Assembly: GCA_021774625.1 (NCBI GenBank)
Contig: JAJFIV010000001.1
Coordinates: 124,001-188,000 of the forward strand
Reading direction: 5' to 3'
Length of the DNA: 64,000 bases
Source: Alphaproteobacteria bacterium
GTDB taxonomy: Bacteria > Pseudomonadota > Alphaproteobacteria > Sphingomonadales > JAKSBY01
Shown here: piece by piece, positions 9,438-18,807 of the stretch
Numbering within the stretch: position 1 is the first letter of the stretch
Layout: every line of letters starts with the position of its first letter
Program-made: the position numbers and the translations under genes
Notes under the pieces: generated by a model
What the model was told of the DNA's origin: nothing
Database searches by the model: none
The model's input: only the letters and a program-made list of their open reading frames with translations

Positions 9438-10862
9438 TCACTTTTTCGGTCGAAAGGGATTTTTGGTCTTTCGGAAAAGAAAGCGGATGGGCGTGCCCCA
9501 CAGGTTGAAGGCTTTACGCAGTTCATTTTCCATATAGTTGATATAGCTTGCGGGCAGCACTTCCGGCCGGTTGGCAAACAGCGCAAAGGTCGGCGGGCGG
9601 GCCTTGATCTGCGCCCCGTAACGGATTTTGATGCGGTTGCCCTTGGGCGCCGGCGGCGGATGTTTGTCGATGGTCGCGGCCAGCCAGCGGTTAAAGGGCG
9701 AGGTCGAAACCCGGCTGTTCCATTGGTCATAGGCCTTCATCACCGCCGCCATCAGCTTTTCAACGCCCTTGCCGGTGCGGGCGGAAAAATAGACGACGGG
9801 CAGGCCCTTGGCCCGCGGCATGGTGCGTTCGATCACATCATCGATTTTCGCGGTGACTTTCGACCGGTCTTCCGGCAGGTCCCATTTATTGACGCCAATC
9901 ACCAGCGCCCGGCCCTCCGTGATCACCCGGTCAGCGATCTTGACATCCTGTTTCTCAAACCCCAGTTCCGCGTCCAGCAGCAAAACCACCACATGGGCAA
10001 AACGAATCGCCCGCAGGCTGTCGGCGACGGACAGTTTTTCCAGCTTGTTGATGACCCGGGCTTTTTTCCTGAGACCCGCCGTGTCGAACAGCTTTATCGC
10101 CCGGCCCTGGTAAGCCCAGTCGATACCGATGGAATCCCGGGTCAGGCCCGGTTCCGGTCCGGTGATCATCCGGTCTTCGCCGATCATATGATTGATCAGC
10201 GTCGATTTTCCGGCATTGGGCCGGCCGACAATGGAAAGATTGACCGGCCCCCTGGTTGCCTGTTCGGCCTCGCGGAATTCATACTCGAGATCGCCTTCCT
10301 CAAGATCATGGGGAAAGGCCGCGGTTTCCTCCTCATCCTGTGTACCGGGCGACGTATCAAGGCCAAGCTTGTCTGCCATGCCGAGGAAAGCCTGATACAG
10401 CTCGGCCATCCCTTCCCCGTGTTCCGCCGATATTGGGACCGGTTCGCCGAGACCCAGCGAAAATGCCTCATAAAGCCCGGCCTCACCGGCTTTGCCTTCA
10501 CATTTGTTGACGGCAAGAATAACAGGGATGGATATCTTCCTGATCCAGTCGGCGAAATGCTGATCCATAGGGGTGACACCGGCGCGGGCATCGATCAGCA
10601 TCAGGGCAAAATCAGCGGCGGCAAAGGCTGATTCCGTCTGTTTTCGCATGCGGCCGGACAGCGTCGCCGCAGCCCCTTCTTCCAGGCCCGCGGTATCGAC
10701 GATGCGGAAACTGAGATCGCCGACATGGCCGTCCCCTTCCCGCCGGTCACGGGTCACGCCGGGTGTGTCGTCGACCAAAGCCAGTTTCTTGCCGGCAAGG
10801 CGGTTGAACAGCGTCGATTTCCCGACATTGGGCCGGCCGACAATTACCACTGTGAAAGACAT
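9438..10862 (-). CDS. der: Ribosome biogenesis GTPase Der (EngA)
   Basis: Tandem-GTPase needed for 50S ribosome assembly. The first G domain has GRPNVGKSTLFNRL near residue 7 and VNKCEGK near 118; the second has GRPNAGKSTLINHM near 214 and VNKWDLPED near 325. The C-terminal KH-like domain follows, ending in a lysine-rich tail. At 474 residues it matches the usual length. It sits 22 bases downstream of bamB, the order seen widely in proteobacteria. Confidence 0.97.
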   Translation of the reverse strand: MSFTVVIVGRPNVGKSTLFNRLAGKKLALVDDTPGVTRDRREGDGHVGDLSFRIVDTAGLEEGAAATLSGRMRKQTESAFAAADFALMLIDARAGVTPMDQHFADWIRKISIPVILAVNKCEGKAGEAGLYEAFSLGLGEPVPISAEHGEGMAELYQAFLGMADKLGLDTSPGTQDEEETAAFPHDLEEGDLEYEFREAEQATRGPVNLSIVGRPNAGKSTLINHMIGEDRMITGPEPGLTRDSIGIDWAYQGRAIKLFDTAGLRKKARVINKLEKLSVADSLRAIRFAHVVVLLLDAELGFEKQDVKIADRVITEGRALVIGVNKWDLPEDRSKVTAKIDDVIERTMPRAKGLPVVYFSARTGKGVEKLMAAVMKAYDQWNSRVSTSPFNRWLAATIDKHPPPAPKGNRIKIRYGAQIKARPPTFALFANRPEVLPASYINYMENELRKAFNLWGTPIRFLFRKTKNPFRPKK

Positions 10863-10884
10863 GTTTCCTGCTTCCGCTCCGGCC

Positions 10885-12222
10885 CTACCGATAGGCGATC
10901 AGATCACCGCCATCGGTCAGCACATAGAGGGTTTCATTGGCGACAACCGGCGGGATCACGGTGCCGCCGGGAATTTTTTCGCCGCTCAAAATATCTCCGT
11001 CATAGGGCGACAGGCTTAAAAGATAGCCTTCCGATGAGGCCACCAGCAAACGGTCGCCGGCCAATACCGGACCGGACCAGTAGATCAGGCCCTTGCGGTC
11101 ATTGGCATTGCGGAATTTTTGCAGTTGCGTGATCCAGCGCACCCGGCCATCGCGCAGAGAAACCGCTGCGATCTCGGCTTCCGTGGTGACAACGAACATG
11201 AAATCCCCGGCAATCCAGGGCGTGTTGATGCCGCCGATATTGGATTCCCAGACCCGTTCGCCGCTGCGGATATCGATGGAGACCAGACGGCCCGCATGGC
11301 TGATGGCGTAAACCCGCCCCCGGTCGATGATCGGCTGGCCATCAATATCGCTCAGGGTCGCAAGAGCCGTCATGCGCGCCGTGCGGGTCAGGGCATCCTG
11401 CCACAGGATACGGCCGTTATCGGCCCGCATCGCCATCAATTCGCCCGAGGAAAAGGCCCCGATAACCGTATCCAGCTGCACTGCCGGACTCGCCGCGCCC
11501 AGCACGCCGGCATTTTCCGCAATGGCAACCTGTTCCCAGATGACTTCCCCTGTCTCCGCAACCAGGGCAATCAGCTGATTGTCATGGGTCATCACAAAAA
11601 CCCGGCCCTGAGCAACCGTCGCCCCGCCGCGAATTGGGATATTCTTGTCATAACGCCACAATTCCCGGCCTGAACCGGCATCAAGGGCGGCGACAAATCC
11701 ATAGCCGGTGGTCACAAAAACCCGGCCGCCGCTATAGGTCACACCGCCGCCATAGGCCAGACGGCGCTTTTGGCCTTCTTTTTTCAAACGGTGCGACCAG
11801 ATGCGGCGCCCGTTGGCGGCATCGATTGCGCTGACTTCGGCATTGGTATCGACGACATAAAGCACCCCGTCCGCAATCACCGGCCCGCTTACCAGCCGTT
11901 CATATTTTCGCGATCCCGCACCGATGGAGGTTTTCCAGACCTGTTTCAGGCTGTCGCCCAAAGCAAGATGATGCATGACATGGGGCGGCACTCCGCCGGG
12001 CTGGGCCCAGTTGGTATTCCGGTAAGGCGCCGGCAACGCAACCCGCACCGATGCAATGGTCGGGTCGGCCTCCAGTTGCTGTTCGAAGGTGAGAACGGAA
12101 ATCCGCTCCCCCGGCAATTTGGGCTTGGCAGTCTTGCCGCCGCACGCGGCAACCGCAAGGCTGAGGGAAAGGCCGGCCGCAAACTTCCATGCGGCGGACC
12201 GGTTCGCGATCTTTAAACTCAT
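10885..12222 (-). CDS. bamB: Outer membrane assembly lipoprotein BamB
   Basis: Beta-propeller lipoprotein of the BAM complex, which folds proteins into the outer membrane. The signal sequence ends in a lipobox (LAVAACGG), placing the acylated cysteine near residue 28. The body shows repeated PQQ-like blades such as GVLYVVDTNAEVSAIDAANGRRIW and GRVFVTTGYGFVAALDAG. Length of 445 residues is somewhat above E. coli BamB. Its ATG overlaps the upstream yfgM-like stop (ATGA), so the two are coupled, and der follows. Confidence 0.93.
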   Translation of the reverse strand: MSLKIANRSAAWKFAAGLSLSLAVAACGGKTAKPKLPGERISVLTFEQQLEADPTIASVRVALPAPYRNTNWAQPGGVPPHVMHHLALGDSLKQVWKTSIGAGSRKYERLVSGPVIADGVLYVVDTNAEVSAIDAANGRRIWSHRLKKEGQKRRLAYGGGVTYSGGRVFVTTGYGFVAALDAGSGRELWRYDKNIPIRGGATVAQGRVFVMTHDNQLIALVAETGEVIWEQVAIAENAGVLGAASPAVQLDTVIGAFSSGELMAMRADNGRILWQDALTRTARMTALATLSDIDGQPIIDRGRVYAISHAGRLVSIDIRSGERVWESNIGGINTPWIAGDFMFVVTTEAEIAAVSLRDGRVRWITQLQKFRNANDRKGLIYWSGPVLAGDRLLVASSEGYLLSLSPYDGDILSGEKIPGGTVIPPVVANETLYVLTDGGDLIAYR

Positions 12223-12989
12223 TGGCTGCTGTCTCCTTGTGCGTCGCCGCCGTCAGGATTGCCGGCCGCAGCCTCGTCGCCGGTCTCCCCTGTATTTTCC
12301 TGTTGTTGTATGTTGCCCGTTGCGTCTTCCCCAAGAATAGCCAGCATCTGCTGTGCGCGGCCGCGGAGAGTTTGCGGCGCAGCCGTGTCAAATGCAATTG
12401 TCGAAAAATTGATCCGCGCAGACTCGATATCCCCCGCCTTGAAATCAACAAAGCCCAGCGCTTCGGTTGCCGAATAGAACCACGGACCGCCGGGCACCGC
12501 CAGCGGCCGCAACCGGCTTCGAAGTTCGTCCGGCGCCGCCGTGTCCATCAGATTGAACGCGGCGTGAAGCGAGGCGAAGGACCGCAGCAGCTCATCATCC
12601 GCAGAAGCGGCCACCGCATCATAAAGGGCGGCCGCCTGTTCCATATTGCCGGCTGCGGTCAGCGCCGATGCTTCATTCAGACGCGCCAGCAGGCCGTAAC
12701 CGCCGCCGGCTTCATCGGCAAGTTTTGAAAAGGCTTCCACGGCATCCGCATACTGAGCCTGATCAAACAGCGCAGACGCTTCGGCAAAAGCCTTGCTCTG
12801 CTCCCGGTGCAGATCTTCCTGCTGGCCAGACCAGTAGCGCCAGCCAGCATAGACGATGAGAAAAATCCCAACGATAATAGCAATATAGGGGCCAAATTTC
12901 TTAAAAAATTCCAACATTTTATCACGTTGGACTTCTTCATCGACCTCACGAAAAACATCGGACAAACCAGTCGCTCCTTCCGCACTCAT
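12219..12989 (-). CDS. YfgM-like tetratricopeptide protein (translocon-associated)
   Basis: 256 residues with a cytoplasmic N-terminus SDVFREVDEEVQRDK, one membrane helix at about 29-49 (YIAIIVGIFLIVYAGWRYW) and a periplasmic TPR-like region with alternating FAEASALFDQAQYADAVEAF repeats. YfgM is a partner of SecYEG and periplasmic chaperones and is regularly encoded next to bamB. I chose the ATG at 12989; two earlier in-frame codons (TTG, ATG) exist but no ribosome site decides between them. The C-terminal tail is rich in D, E, G and Q and probably disordered. Confidence 0.85.
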   Translation of the reverse strand: MSAEGATGLSDVFREVDEEVQRDKMLEFFKKFGPYIAIIVGIFLIVYAGWRYWSGQQEDLHREQSKAFAEASALFDQAQYADAVEAFSKLADEAGGGYGLLARLNEASALTAAGNMEQAAALYDAVAASADDELLRSFASLHAAFNLMDTAAPDELRSRLRPLAVPGGPWFYSATEALGFVDFKAGDIESARINFSTIAFDTAAPQTLRGRAQQMLAILGEDATGNIQQQENTGETGDEAAAGNPDGGDAQGDSSQ

Positions 12990-13083
12990 GCGGATCATCA
13001 ATATTCAAATTCGGCGCTACAATAAACAAAGGCAGCGGCAATAGCAAACGATTGACGCAGCAATTGCCATCCGGTTTCCGCGG

Positions 13084-13902
13084 TTATTTTTTCCGCTTGT
13101 AGGTGTGCTCTTCGCTGGGAAAGCGCCGCTCCCTGACGTCTTCAGCAAAGGATTTGGCGGCATCCGCTATTATTGTCCCGAGGTCCGCATAACGTTTCAC
13201 GAATCTGGCCGTGCGCGGAAACATGCCCAGCATATCATCGGTAACCAGAACCTGACCGTCACAGGCCTTTGATGCGCCGATGCCGATGGTGATATTGCCG
13301 ACCTTTTCGGTGATTTCTCCGCCCATCGTGTCGGCCACCCCTTCAATCACAGTTGAAAAGGCCCCGGCCTGATCGACGGCAACCGCATCATCGATGATGC
13401 GCTGATATTCCCCTTCCGCCATACCGCGGGCCGCATAGCCGCCAAAGGCGTTGACCGATTGCGGGGTCAGACCGACATGCGCCATCACCGGAATCCCGCG
13501 TTTGGTCAGAAAGAAAATGGTGTCCGCCATATGAACGCCGCCTTCCAGTTTCACCGCGCCTGCGCCGGTTTCCGCCAGGATTCGTGCGGCGTTGCGGAAA
13601 GCAACCTGCGGACTTTCTTCATAACTGCCAAAGGGCATATCGATCACGATCATGGCCTTCCGGCTGCCCCGGACCACCGCGGCGCCATGGGCAATCATCA
13701 TGTCCAGCGTTACCGGCAGGGTCGAGTCATAACCGTAAAATACCATACCGACGGAATCACCGACCAGCAGAATATCGCAATGATCATCCAGCATTGAGGC
13801 CATCGCAGCTGTATAGGCGGTCAGCGCAACGACCGGTTCGCCGCCCTTCATCGCCCGGATTTTCGGCGCGGTCAGGCGTTTGACAGCCATATTTGCGGAC
13901 AT
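13084..13902 (-). CDS. panB: 3-methyl-2-oxobutanoate hydroxymethyltransferase
   Basis: First committed step of pantothenate synthesis: transfers a hydroxymethyl group from methylene-tetrahydrofolate to 2-oxoisovalerate. The 272-residue protein shows the PanB motifs [26 protein letters not shown] (44-69), AVKLEGG near 117 and [13 protein letters not shown] near 137. The start has a GGGAG ribosome site. It lies 94 bases upstream of the yfgM-bamB-der group and may share transcripts with it. panC and panD are not in the window. Confidence 0.96.
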   Translation of the reverse strand: MSANMAVKRLTAPKIRAMKGGEPVVALTAYTAAMASMLDDHCDILLVGDSVGMVFYGYDSTLPVTLDMMIAHGAAVVRGSRKAMIVIDMPFGSYEESPQVAFRNAARILAETGAGAVKLEGGVHMADTIFFLTKRGIPVMAHVGLTPQSVNAFGGYAARGMAEGEYQRIIDDAVAVDQAGAFSTVIEGVADTMGGEITEKVGNITIGIGASKACDGQVLVTDDMLGMFPRTARFVKRYADLGTIIADAAKSFAEDVRERRFPSEEHTYKRKK

Positions 13903-13943
13903 AAGCCTGCTCCCGTTTGATACGAATGTGCCTTATATAGGAC

Positions 13944-14627
13944 TCATCGATCTATTTTTACACGATATTCTGGCGAGCCGTCCCAGATAATCCGCCAGCG
14001 CGCACCCGGCCTGACATTCTGCACCAGCTGCGGATGAAAAGCGGCCAGACAGGTGCCGCCTTTTTGGCGCACGGATGAATAGATAATACCGCGGGCGCCT
14101 TCTTTCCGCAATTCAGCCGCCAGCCCCTGTCCCGCCGGATAGGCCGTTGCCGGATCTTTCCCGAGATAAGCGGGACTGCCCTTTATGCCGCGCAGGTCAT
14201 GGAAGTCGCCGATAAAGCCGGCCAGCAATGCCTGGTAGACCGAGACATCCTCAAAAATATTGATATAGGCCAATTCCCGGGTTTTATGAAAAGCGACTTC
14301 TGCGATGGCGGTTTTATCGTCAAACGCACAATACCAGGCGCCGCGGTTCGCATCATTGAAACGATTGCCCGCCGCCCTTGTGTAAGCGAAGGCCGCATTA
14401 ATATGCGACTGCCCCCAGACATTGAAGGCCAGTTCGCGGGGATCAAGACCGGAGATACCTGTATTCTCGGCCTTCAGACGCCGATTGGTCAGGCCTTCGA
14501 TCACTGCCAGGATTTCCAGTTCATCCTCCGTATCGGCAAGCGGGCCGAGCACCGGCGGTTTGTAATAGGCGCTCGGGATCAAACGGACAGTGGCCTGTTC
14601 GCTGATCGTCGTCACAGGTGGTGTCAC
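13944..14627 (-). CDS. RES-domain toxin of a type II toxin-antitoxin pair
   Basis: 227 residues of the RES family, whose characterised members degrade NAD and arrest growth. The conserved Arg (about residue 15, in VRLIP), Glu (about 110, in AIAEVAFHKT) and Ser (about 184, in GIIYSSVR) are all present, so the active site looks complete. It overlaps the upstream antitoxin gene by four bases, giving tight coupling in the order antitoxin then toxin. It lies between panB and the arsenic genes, in a stretch that looks accessory. Confidence 0.88.
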   Translation of the reverse strand: MTPPVTTISEQATVRLIPSAYYKPPVLGPLADTEDELEILAVIEGLTNRRLKAENTGISGLDPRELAFNVWGQSHINAAFAYTRAAGNRFNDANRGAWYCAFDDKTAIAEVAFHKTRELAYINIFEDVSVYQALLAGFIGDFHDLRGIKGSPAYLGKDPATAYPAGQGLAAELRKEGARGIIYSSVRQKGGTCLAAFHPQLVQNVRPGARWRIIWDGSPEYRVKIDR

Positions 14628-15067
14628 AGGCCGCCCCGCAAGGCATCGACATAATTGCGGACCTCCATGATGGCAGGCAAACCGCCCTTGATCATCACCT
14701 CAACGGGTTTACCGCCGCCAAACAGCGGGCCGGTATTGCGCAGACTGACCCAGCGGTCCGCCACCGCATCGCCGAAATAAAGATGCAGCGCCTTATAAAG
14801 GCCGGTCATGGCGCTGATCCGCATCAGCTGATCACGGTTGAGACGCCCCGCCCATTCGCCGGTTTTGATCCGCGCCCAGGTGCGGGGACTGACGGCAATC
14901 AGAGCGGCGGCAATGCCGTTATTCAATTCCCATAAAGCTGCGATACGAGCATAAGCCCTGGTTGCGACACCGGCGATACGGTCGGCGTCATAAACCTCAA
15001 GCCCGCCGCCCGGAAGTGCAAATTCCGGCTGTATCTGCTGTAAGGCCATATCCATTGTTCTTGCCAT
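14624..15067 (-). CDS. Xre/MbcA/ParS-type antitoxin (DUF2384) partner of RES toxin
   Basis: 147 residues; the N-terminal two thirds resemble a helix-turn-helix of the Xre type (SPRTWARIKTGEWAGRLNRDQLMRISAM) and the C-terminus holds the DUF2384 toxin-binding segment (GPLFGGGKPVEVMIKGGLPAIMEVRNYVDAL). It neutralises the RES toxin and probably represses the operon. I start it at ATG 15067; a TTG 36 bases upstream in frame overlaps the -35 box and cannot be translated from the promoter I see. ATGs at 15055 and 15049 are alternatives. Confidence 0.87.
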   Translation of the reverse strand: MARTMDMALQQIQPEFALPGGGLEVYDADRIAGVATRAYARIAALWELNNGIAAALIAVSPRTWARIKTGEWAGRLNRDQLMRISAMTGLYKALHLYFGDAVADRWVSLRNTGPLFGGGKPVEVMIKGGLPAIMEVRNYVDALRGGL

Positions 15068-15103
15068 ATGGCTTAATATAATCCGCCATGTGGCAAATGT
15101 CAA
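15061..15103 (-). promoter_or_regulatory. Toxin-antitoxin promoter with inverted-repeat operator
   Basis: On the minus strand TTGACA (15098-15103) and TATATT (15075-15080) are separated by exactly 17 bases. An inverted repeat, TTGCCATATGGC (15061-15072) and GCCATGTGGCAA (15085-15096), is centred on the -10 box, the expected place for autorepression by the antitoxin. Transcription should begin near 15068, leaving the ATG at 15067 with almost no leader. Confidence 0.75.
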
Positions 15104-15127
15104 TAATGACGGCTATTCCTCCCTGCC

Positions 15128-15140
15128 CCCACTCGATTGT
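15128..15140. repeat. Imperfect copy of the guaA 3' end (attachment-site-like)
   Basis: Bases 15128-15140 match 17130-17142, within the last codons of guaA, at 12 of 13 positions (ten in a row, CCCACTCGAT), in the same orientation. The two copies bound the arsenic genes, an arrangement expected of a site-specific insertion into guaA. The match is short, so chance cannot be excluded. Confidence 0.5.
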
Positions 15141-15494
15141 TGGTAAGCTATTTTTTTATATTTCAGTTTGTTAAGGCTACATATCGCCCAGTACCGTGAA
15201 AAAACACCAACCTCAGAAAGTCATAAAAAAATCGCTGTATACCTCCAAGCCTGCCATTCGCCTCTGAACAATTACTCGGATGATGCGATATTCAAGCAGC
15301 CCCTGACAACTGTACCCAGGGCACGCCAGCCGGTGGATTGCGCCTCACTCGAACTCCTCGGGACGCGCCGCTCCTTTACTGCTGGCGGCAACAGGAATTA
15401 AGCGTAAGGCGCTTCGGATGGGCTTTCGTGCCCGGACGCTTTTCTGACATGACATCGGAACCAAGGATGAAAACCGGTGGGGAGCAAAATCGGT
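15141..15494. other. Gene-free stretch at the outer end of the arsenic segment
   Basis: About 350 bases with no convincing gene. The open frames on the plus strand here (15168-15401 and the start of 15338-15616) lack ribosome sites and recognisable motifs. The first 60 bases are AT-rich (a TTTTTTTATATTT run near 15151). I looked for an integrase or transposase remnant in it and recognised none. Confidence 0.6.
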
Positions 15495-16535
15495 CTAGGC
15501 AAAATGCTGACGTGTTCTATTTGCGAACGCTACAAGCGAAAGCATCACTGGCACTTCGACCAAAACACCCACGACGGTCGCCAACGCTGCGCCGGAATGC
15601 AAGCCAAACAGGCTAATTGCAACTGCAACGGCCAGTTCGAAGAAATTTGACGTCCCTATCAGGGCAGCCGGAGCGGCGGTGTTAAACGGTACGCGCCAGA
15701 GGTACCCCCATCCATACGCAACGACAAAAATACCGTAGCTTTGAATCAGCAGCGGGATAGCGATCAGAGCAATGACCATTGGCTTGTCCAAAATGGTCTG
15801 CGCCTGAAAGCCGAACAACAAAACCACTGTGGCCAGAAGCCCCATGATAGAAAACGGCTTGACCTTAGCTGTAAGACTGCTGATCCGCTCGTCGTTGCCG
15901 GAGCCATCCATCATTTTGCGGGTCATATAGCCTGCTACAAGAGGAATGACGACATAGAGCACAACGGAAAGCAGCAAGGTTTCCCAAGGCACTACGATGT
16001 CCGTGACGCCAAGCAGAAAGGCTGCTAGTGGCGCAAAGGCGAACACCATGATGATGTCGTTGATGGAGACTTGTACCAATGTGTAATTGGCATCGCCCCG
16101 TACAAGCTGACTCCACACAAAAACCATAGCGGTACATGGCGCAACGCCAAGCAGGATCATTCCGGCGATGTATTCCTTGGCCGTTTGCGGATCAACCAAT
16201 CCGGCAAATACATATTCGAAGAAGAAAATCCCAAGCGCCGCCATGGTGAAGGGCTTGATTAGCCAGTTTACAACGAGCGTTATGCATAAGCCTTTGGGTT
16301 TTTTGCCAACATCTTTCAGAGAAGCAAAGTCGACATTGACCATCATGGGGTAGATCATAACCCAGATGAAAACGGCAACCACCAGATTGACGCTGGCATA
16401 TTCGATGCCGGCAATTGCCGCGAAAAGGTTCGGCGACGCAACGCCCAAACCGACGCCAGCCGCAATACAAAGGGCAACCCACAATGACAGATAGCGCTCA
16501 AATAATCCCATCGGTGATGTCGTATCAGTGCTCAT
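15495..16535 (-). CDS. acr3: Arsenite efflux transporter, ACR3 family
   Basis: Ten-helix inner-membrane protein of 346 residues that expels arsenite. The family-defining cysteine is Cys134 in [14 protein letters not shown], and [15 protein letters not shown] and [15 protein letters not shown] are further ACR3 hallmarks. Its ATG overlaps the stop of the arsC fusion gene by four bases. The DNA looks less GC-rich than its neighbours, fitting transfer. No arsR regulator is nearby, so expression may depend on read-through from guaA or on a regulator elsewhere. Confidence 0.93.
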   Translation of the reverse strand: MSTDTTSPMGLFERYLSLWVALCIAAGVGLGVASPNLFAAIAGIEYASVNLVVAVFIWVMIYPMMVNVDFASLKDVGKKPKGLCITLVVNWLIKPFTMAALGIFFFEYVFAGLVDPQTAKEYIAGMILLGVAPCTAMVFVWSQLVRGDANYTLVQVSINDIIMVFAFAPLAAFLLGVTDIVVPWETLLLSVVLYVVIPLVAGYMTRKMMDGSGNDERISSLTAKVKPFSIMGLLATVVLLFGFQAQTILDKPMVIALIAIPLLIQSYGIFVVAYGWGYLWRVPFNTAAPAALIGTSNFFELAVAVAISLFGLHSGAALATVVGVLVEVPVMLSLVAFANRTRQHFA

Positions 16536-17128
16536 AACAATTCTTTCTCTATCCGGTCTTTGAGCATCTGAAACGCATCATCAAATGCCTTTTCTATTTC
16601 TTCTTCCGTGCCTTCTGCTTTAGCGGGGTCAGGCGTGCTCCAGTGTTTCTTTTCATATTTACCCAGGAATATCGGACAACTTTCACTGGCAGCCTGATCG
16701 CAGACCGTTATGACCAGATCGAAGCTCTGGTTTTCGAATTCGTCCCACGATTTACTTCGTGGATCGCCTGCGTTGATTCCATGACGCTTCAGCGTCTCGA
16801 TTGCTTTGGGGTGGACATAGCCAGCCGGAAAGCTGCCTGCACTCACGGCTTTGAATCGCCCTTCACCCATCTGATTAATGAGTGCTTCGGCCGTAACGGA
16901 ACGACAGGAATTTCCCGTGCAAAGAACAAGAACATTCTTCATCGTTTTGTAGGCTTCCCAGGCAATGCCGGAGGGATCTTCAGCCCATGACTTGTCGGAG
17001 CGGGCGGAGCAACAAACAGTCTCGCCTTCATCAAAGACGGACATACCCGCGCTCCTAAGCCGTTCGCGTAATTCTTGCAGCTCCCCCTTATCGTCAACTT
17101 GCAATCCAAGATGATCTACTCCCGTCAT
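16532..17128 (-). CDS. arsC: Truncated ArsI-like domain fused to thioredoxin-type arsenate reductase ArsC
   Basis: The C-terminal 134 residues, from the internal Met at 16942, are a complete ArsC of the low-molecular-weight phosphatase fold: P-loop CTGNSCRS with Cys8, and Cys81 and Cys89 (ArsC numbering), the triad that relays electrons to thioredoxin. The 62 residues before it match the second half of an ArsI/CadI vicinal-oxygen-chelate enzyme ([27 protein letters not shown]), keeping one His, the Glu and the Cys pair but lacking the first half with the other metal ligand. The ATG at 17128 overlaps the guaA stop. ArsC may also start on its own at 16942. Confidence 0.88.
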   Translation of the reverse strand: MTGVDHLGLQVDDKGELQELRERLRSAGMSVFDEGETVCCSARSDKSWAEDPSGIAWEAYKTMKNVLVLCTGNSCRSVTAEALINQMGEGRFKAVSAGSFPAGYVHPKAIETLKRHGINAGDPRSKSWDEFENQSFDLVITVCDQAASESCPIFLGKYEKKHWSTPDPAKAEGTEEEIEKAFDDAFQMLKDRIEKELL

Positions 17129-18672
17129 TCCCACTCGATGGTGCCGGGGGGTTTGGAGGTGACATCGTAGACGACGCGGTTGACGCCGCGGACCTCATTG
17201 ATGATGCGGGTGGCGGTGCGGCCAAGGAAATCATGGTCGAAGGGATAATAATCTGCCGTCATGCCGTCGGTTGAGGTGACGGCGCGAAGCGCGCAGACAA
17301 AATCATAGGTGCGGGCGTCCCCCATTACGCCGACAGTGCGGACCGGCAGCAGAACGGCGAAGGCCTGCCAGATGGCGTCATAGAGGCCGGCATTCTGGAT
17401 TTCCTCCAGATAAATGGCATCGGCCTTGCGGAGAATATCGCATTTTTCCTTTGTGATACCACCGGGGATGCGGATAGCCAGGCCAGGCCCCGGAAAGGGA
17501 TGACGCCGGACAAAGGCTTCGGGCAGACCCAGTTCCCGGCCCAAAATGCGGACCTCATCCTTGAACAGTTCCCGCAAGGGTTCCACCAGTTTCATCTTCA
17601 TGCGCTCGGGCAGGCCGCCGACATTGTGGTGGGACTTGATGGTGACGCTCGGCCCGCCGGTAAAGGAAACGCTTTCAATCACGTCGGGATAAAGCGTGCC
17701 CTGAGCCAGGAATTCCGCATCGCCGGCTTTTTTGGCTTCCTCATCGAACACATCGATAAACAGCCTGCCGATGGTTTTGCGTTTTTTCTCGGGGTCCGTT
17801 TCGCCCGCCAGCGCGCCCAGAAACAGATCACTGGCATCCCGGTGGATCAGCGGGATATTGTAATGACCGCGGAACAGATCGACGACCTGTTTGGCCTCCC
17901 CCAGCCTTAAAAGCCCGTGATCAACAAACACACAGATCAACTGATCCCCGATGGCTTCATGCAGCAGCACCGCGACGACAGACGAATCCACGCCGCCGGA
18001 AAGGCCGCAAATGACTTTGCCTTTGCCAACCTGTTGGCGGATTTCCGCGATTTTATTGTCCTTGAAGGCAGCCATGCTCCAGTCACCGCGGCAGCCGGCA
18101 ATCTCAGTCACGAAAGTCCTGATCAGCGCTGCGCCCTGTGGGGTATGGACCACTTCCGGATGAAACTGTACGCCGTAAAAGCGCCGCTTGTCATCGGCAA
18201 TGGCGGCAAAGGGCGCGCCGTCGCTTTTACCGACAATGCGGAAGCCATCGGGCAGCCCTTCCACCCGGTCGCCATGGCTCATCCAGACCTGTTCCTTGTC
18301 ACCCGGCCGCCAGGTATCGCCAAACAGCTCGCAGCTATCGGTGATGTCCAGGAACGCGCGGCCGAATTCCTGATGATCGGAGGTTTCCACCCGGCCGCCC
18401 AATTGCGCGACCATGGTCTGCTGGCCATAACAGATGCCGAAAACCGGCAAGCCCATTTCGAACAGCTCCGCCGGCGCCCGCGGCGTGTCCTGATGGGTGA
18501 CCGATGCCGGCCCGCCGGAAAGAATAACGCCCCTGGGCTGAAACGCCCGCAGCTTTTCCGCCGCCATGTTAAACGGCGCTATTTCGCAATAAACCCCGGC
18601 CTCCCTCACCCGCCGCGCAATCAGCTGGGTAACCTGCGATCCGAAATCAATAATGAGAATCTGGTCCTGCAT
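17125..18672 (-). CDS. guaA: GMP synthase (glutamine-hydrolysing)
   Basis: Converts XMP to GMP with ATP and glutamine. The N-terminal class I amidotransferase has the nucleophile in GICYGQQTM near residue 80 and the His-Glu pair in FHPEVVHTP near 170; the ATP-pyrophosphatase P-loop [11 protein letters not shown] is near 225; the C-terminus ends [13 protein letters not shown] use the ATG at 18672; an earlier in-frame TTG adds three residues. The ORF is intact at 515 residues. Its 3' end is a known insertion hotspot for genomic islands, and here the arsenic genes begin within its stop codon. Confidence 0.97.
   Translation of the reverse strand: MQDQILIIDFGSQVTQLIARRVREAGVYCEIAPFNMAAEKLRAFQPRGVILSGGPASVTHQDTPRAPAELFEMGLPVFGICYGQQTMVAQLGGRVETSDHQEFGRAFLDITDSCELFGDTWRPGDKEQVWMSHGDRVEGLPDGFRIVGKSDGAPFAAIADDKRRFYGVQFHPEVVHTPQGAALIRTFVTEIAGCRGDWSMAAFKDNKIAEIRQQVGKGKVICGLSGGVDSSVVAVLLHEAIGDQLICVFVDHGLLRLGEAKQVVDLFRGHYNIPLIHRDASDLFLGALAGETDPEKKRKTIGRLFIDVFDEEAKKAGDAEFLAQGTLYPDVIESVSFTGGPSVTIKSHHNVGGLPERMKMKLVEPLRELFKDEVRILGRELGLPEAFVRRHPFPGPGLAIRIPGGITKEKCDILRKADAIYLEEIQNAGLYDAIWQAFAVLLPVRTVGVMGDARTYDFVCALRAVTSTDGMTADYYPFDHDFLGRTATRIINEVRGVNRVVYDVTSKPPGTIEWE
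17130..17142. repeat. guaA 3'-end copy of the attachment-like repeat
   Basis: This is the inner partner of the repeat at 15128-15140, located in the codons for the last residues of GuaA. It is the native sequence; the far copy is the presumed duplicate left by insertion. Confidence 0.5.
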
Positions 18673-18807
18673 GGCGCGCAAGCTAATGCCAAGCGCCGGG
18701 TGAGTCTAGAGCCTTTAACGGCTCTCATCCTCCGTACAAACGGTAAGCCGTCCGTTCCCCCTGAATGACGCACGACAGGCGGCCTTGTCGAAGGGTGGGG
18801 CCGCCGT

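Noticed and set aside
15168-15616. Two plus-strand frames near the arsenic segment as possible mobile-element genes
   Set aside because: No ribosome site or recognisable domain; the second frame overlaps acr3 antisense.
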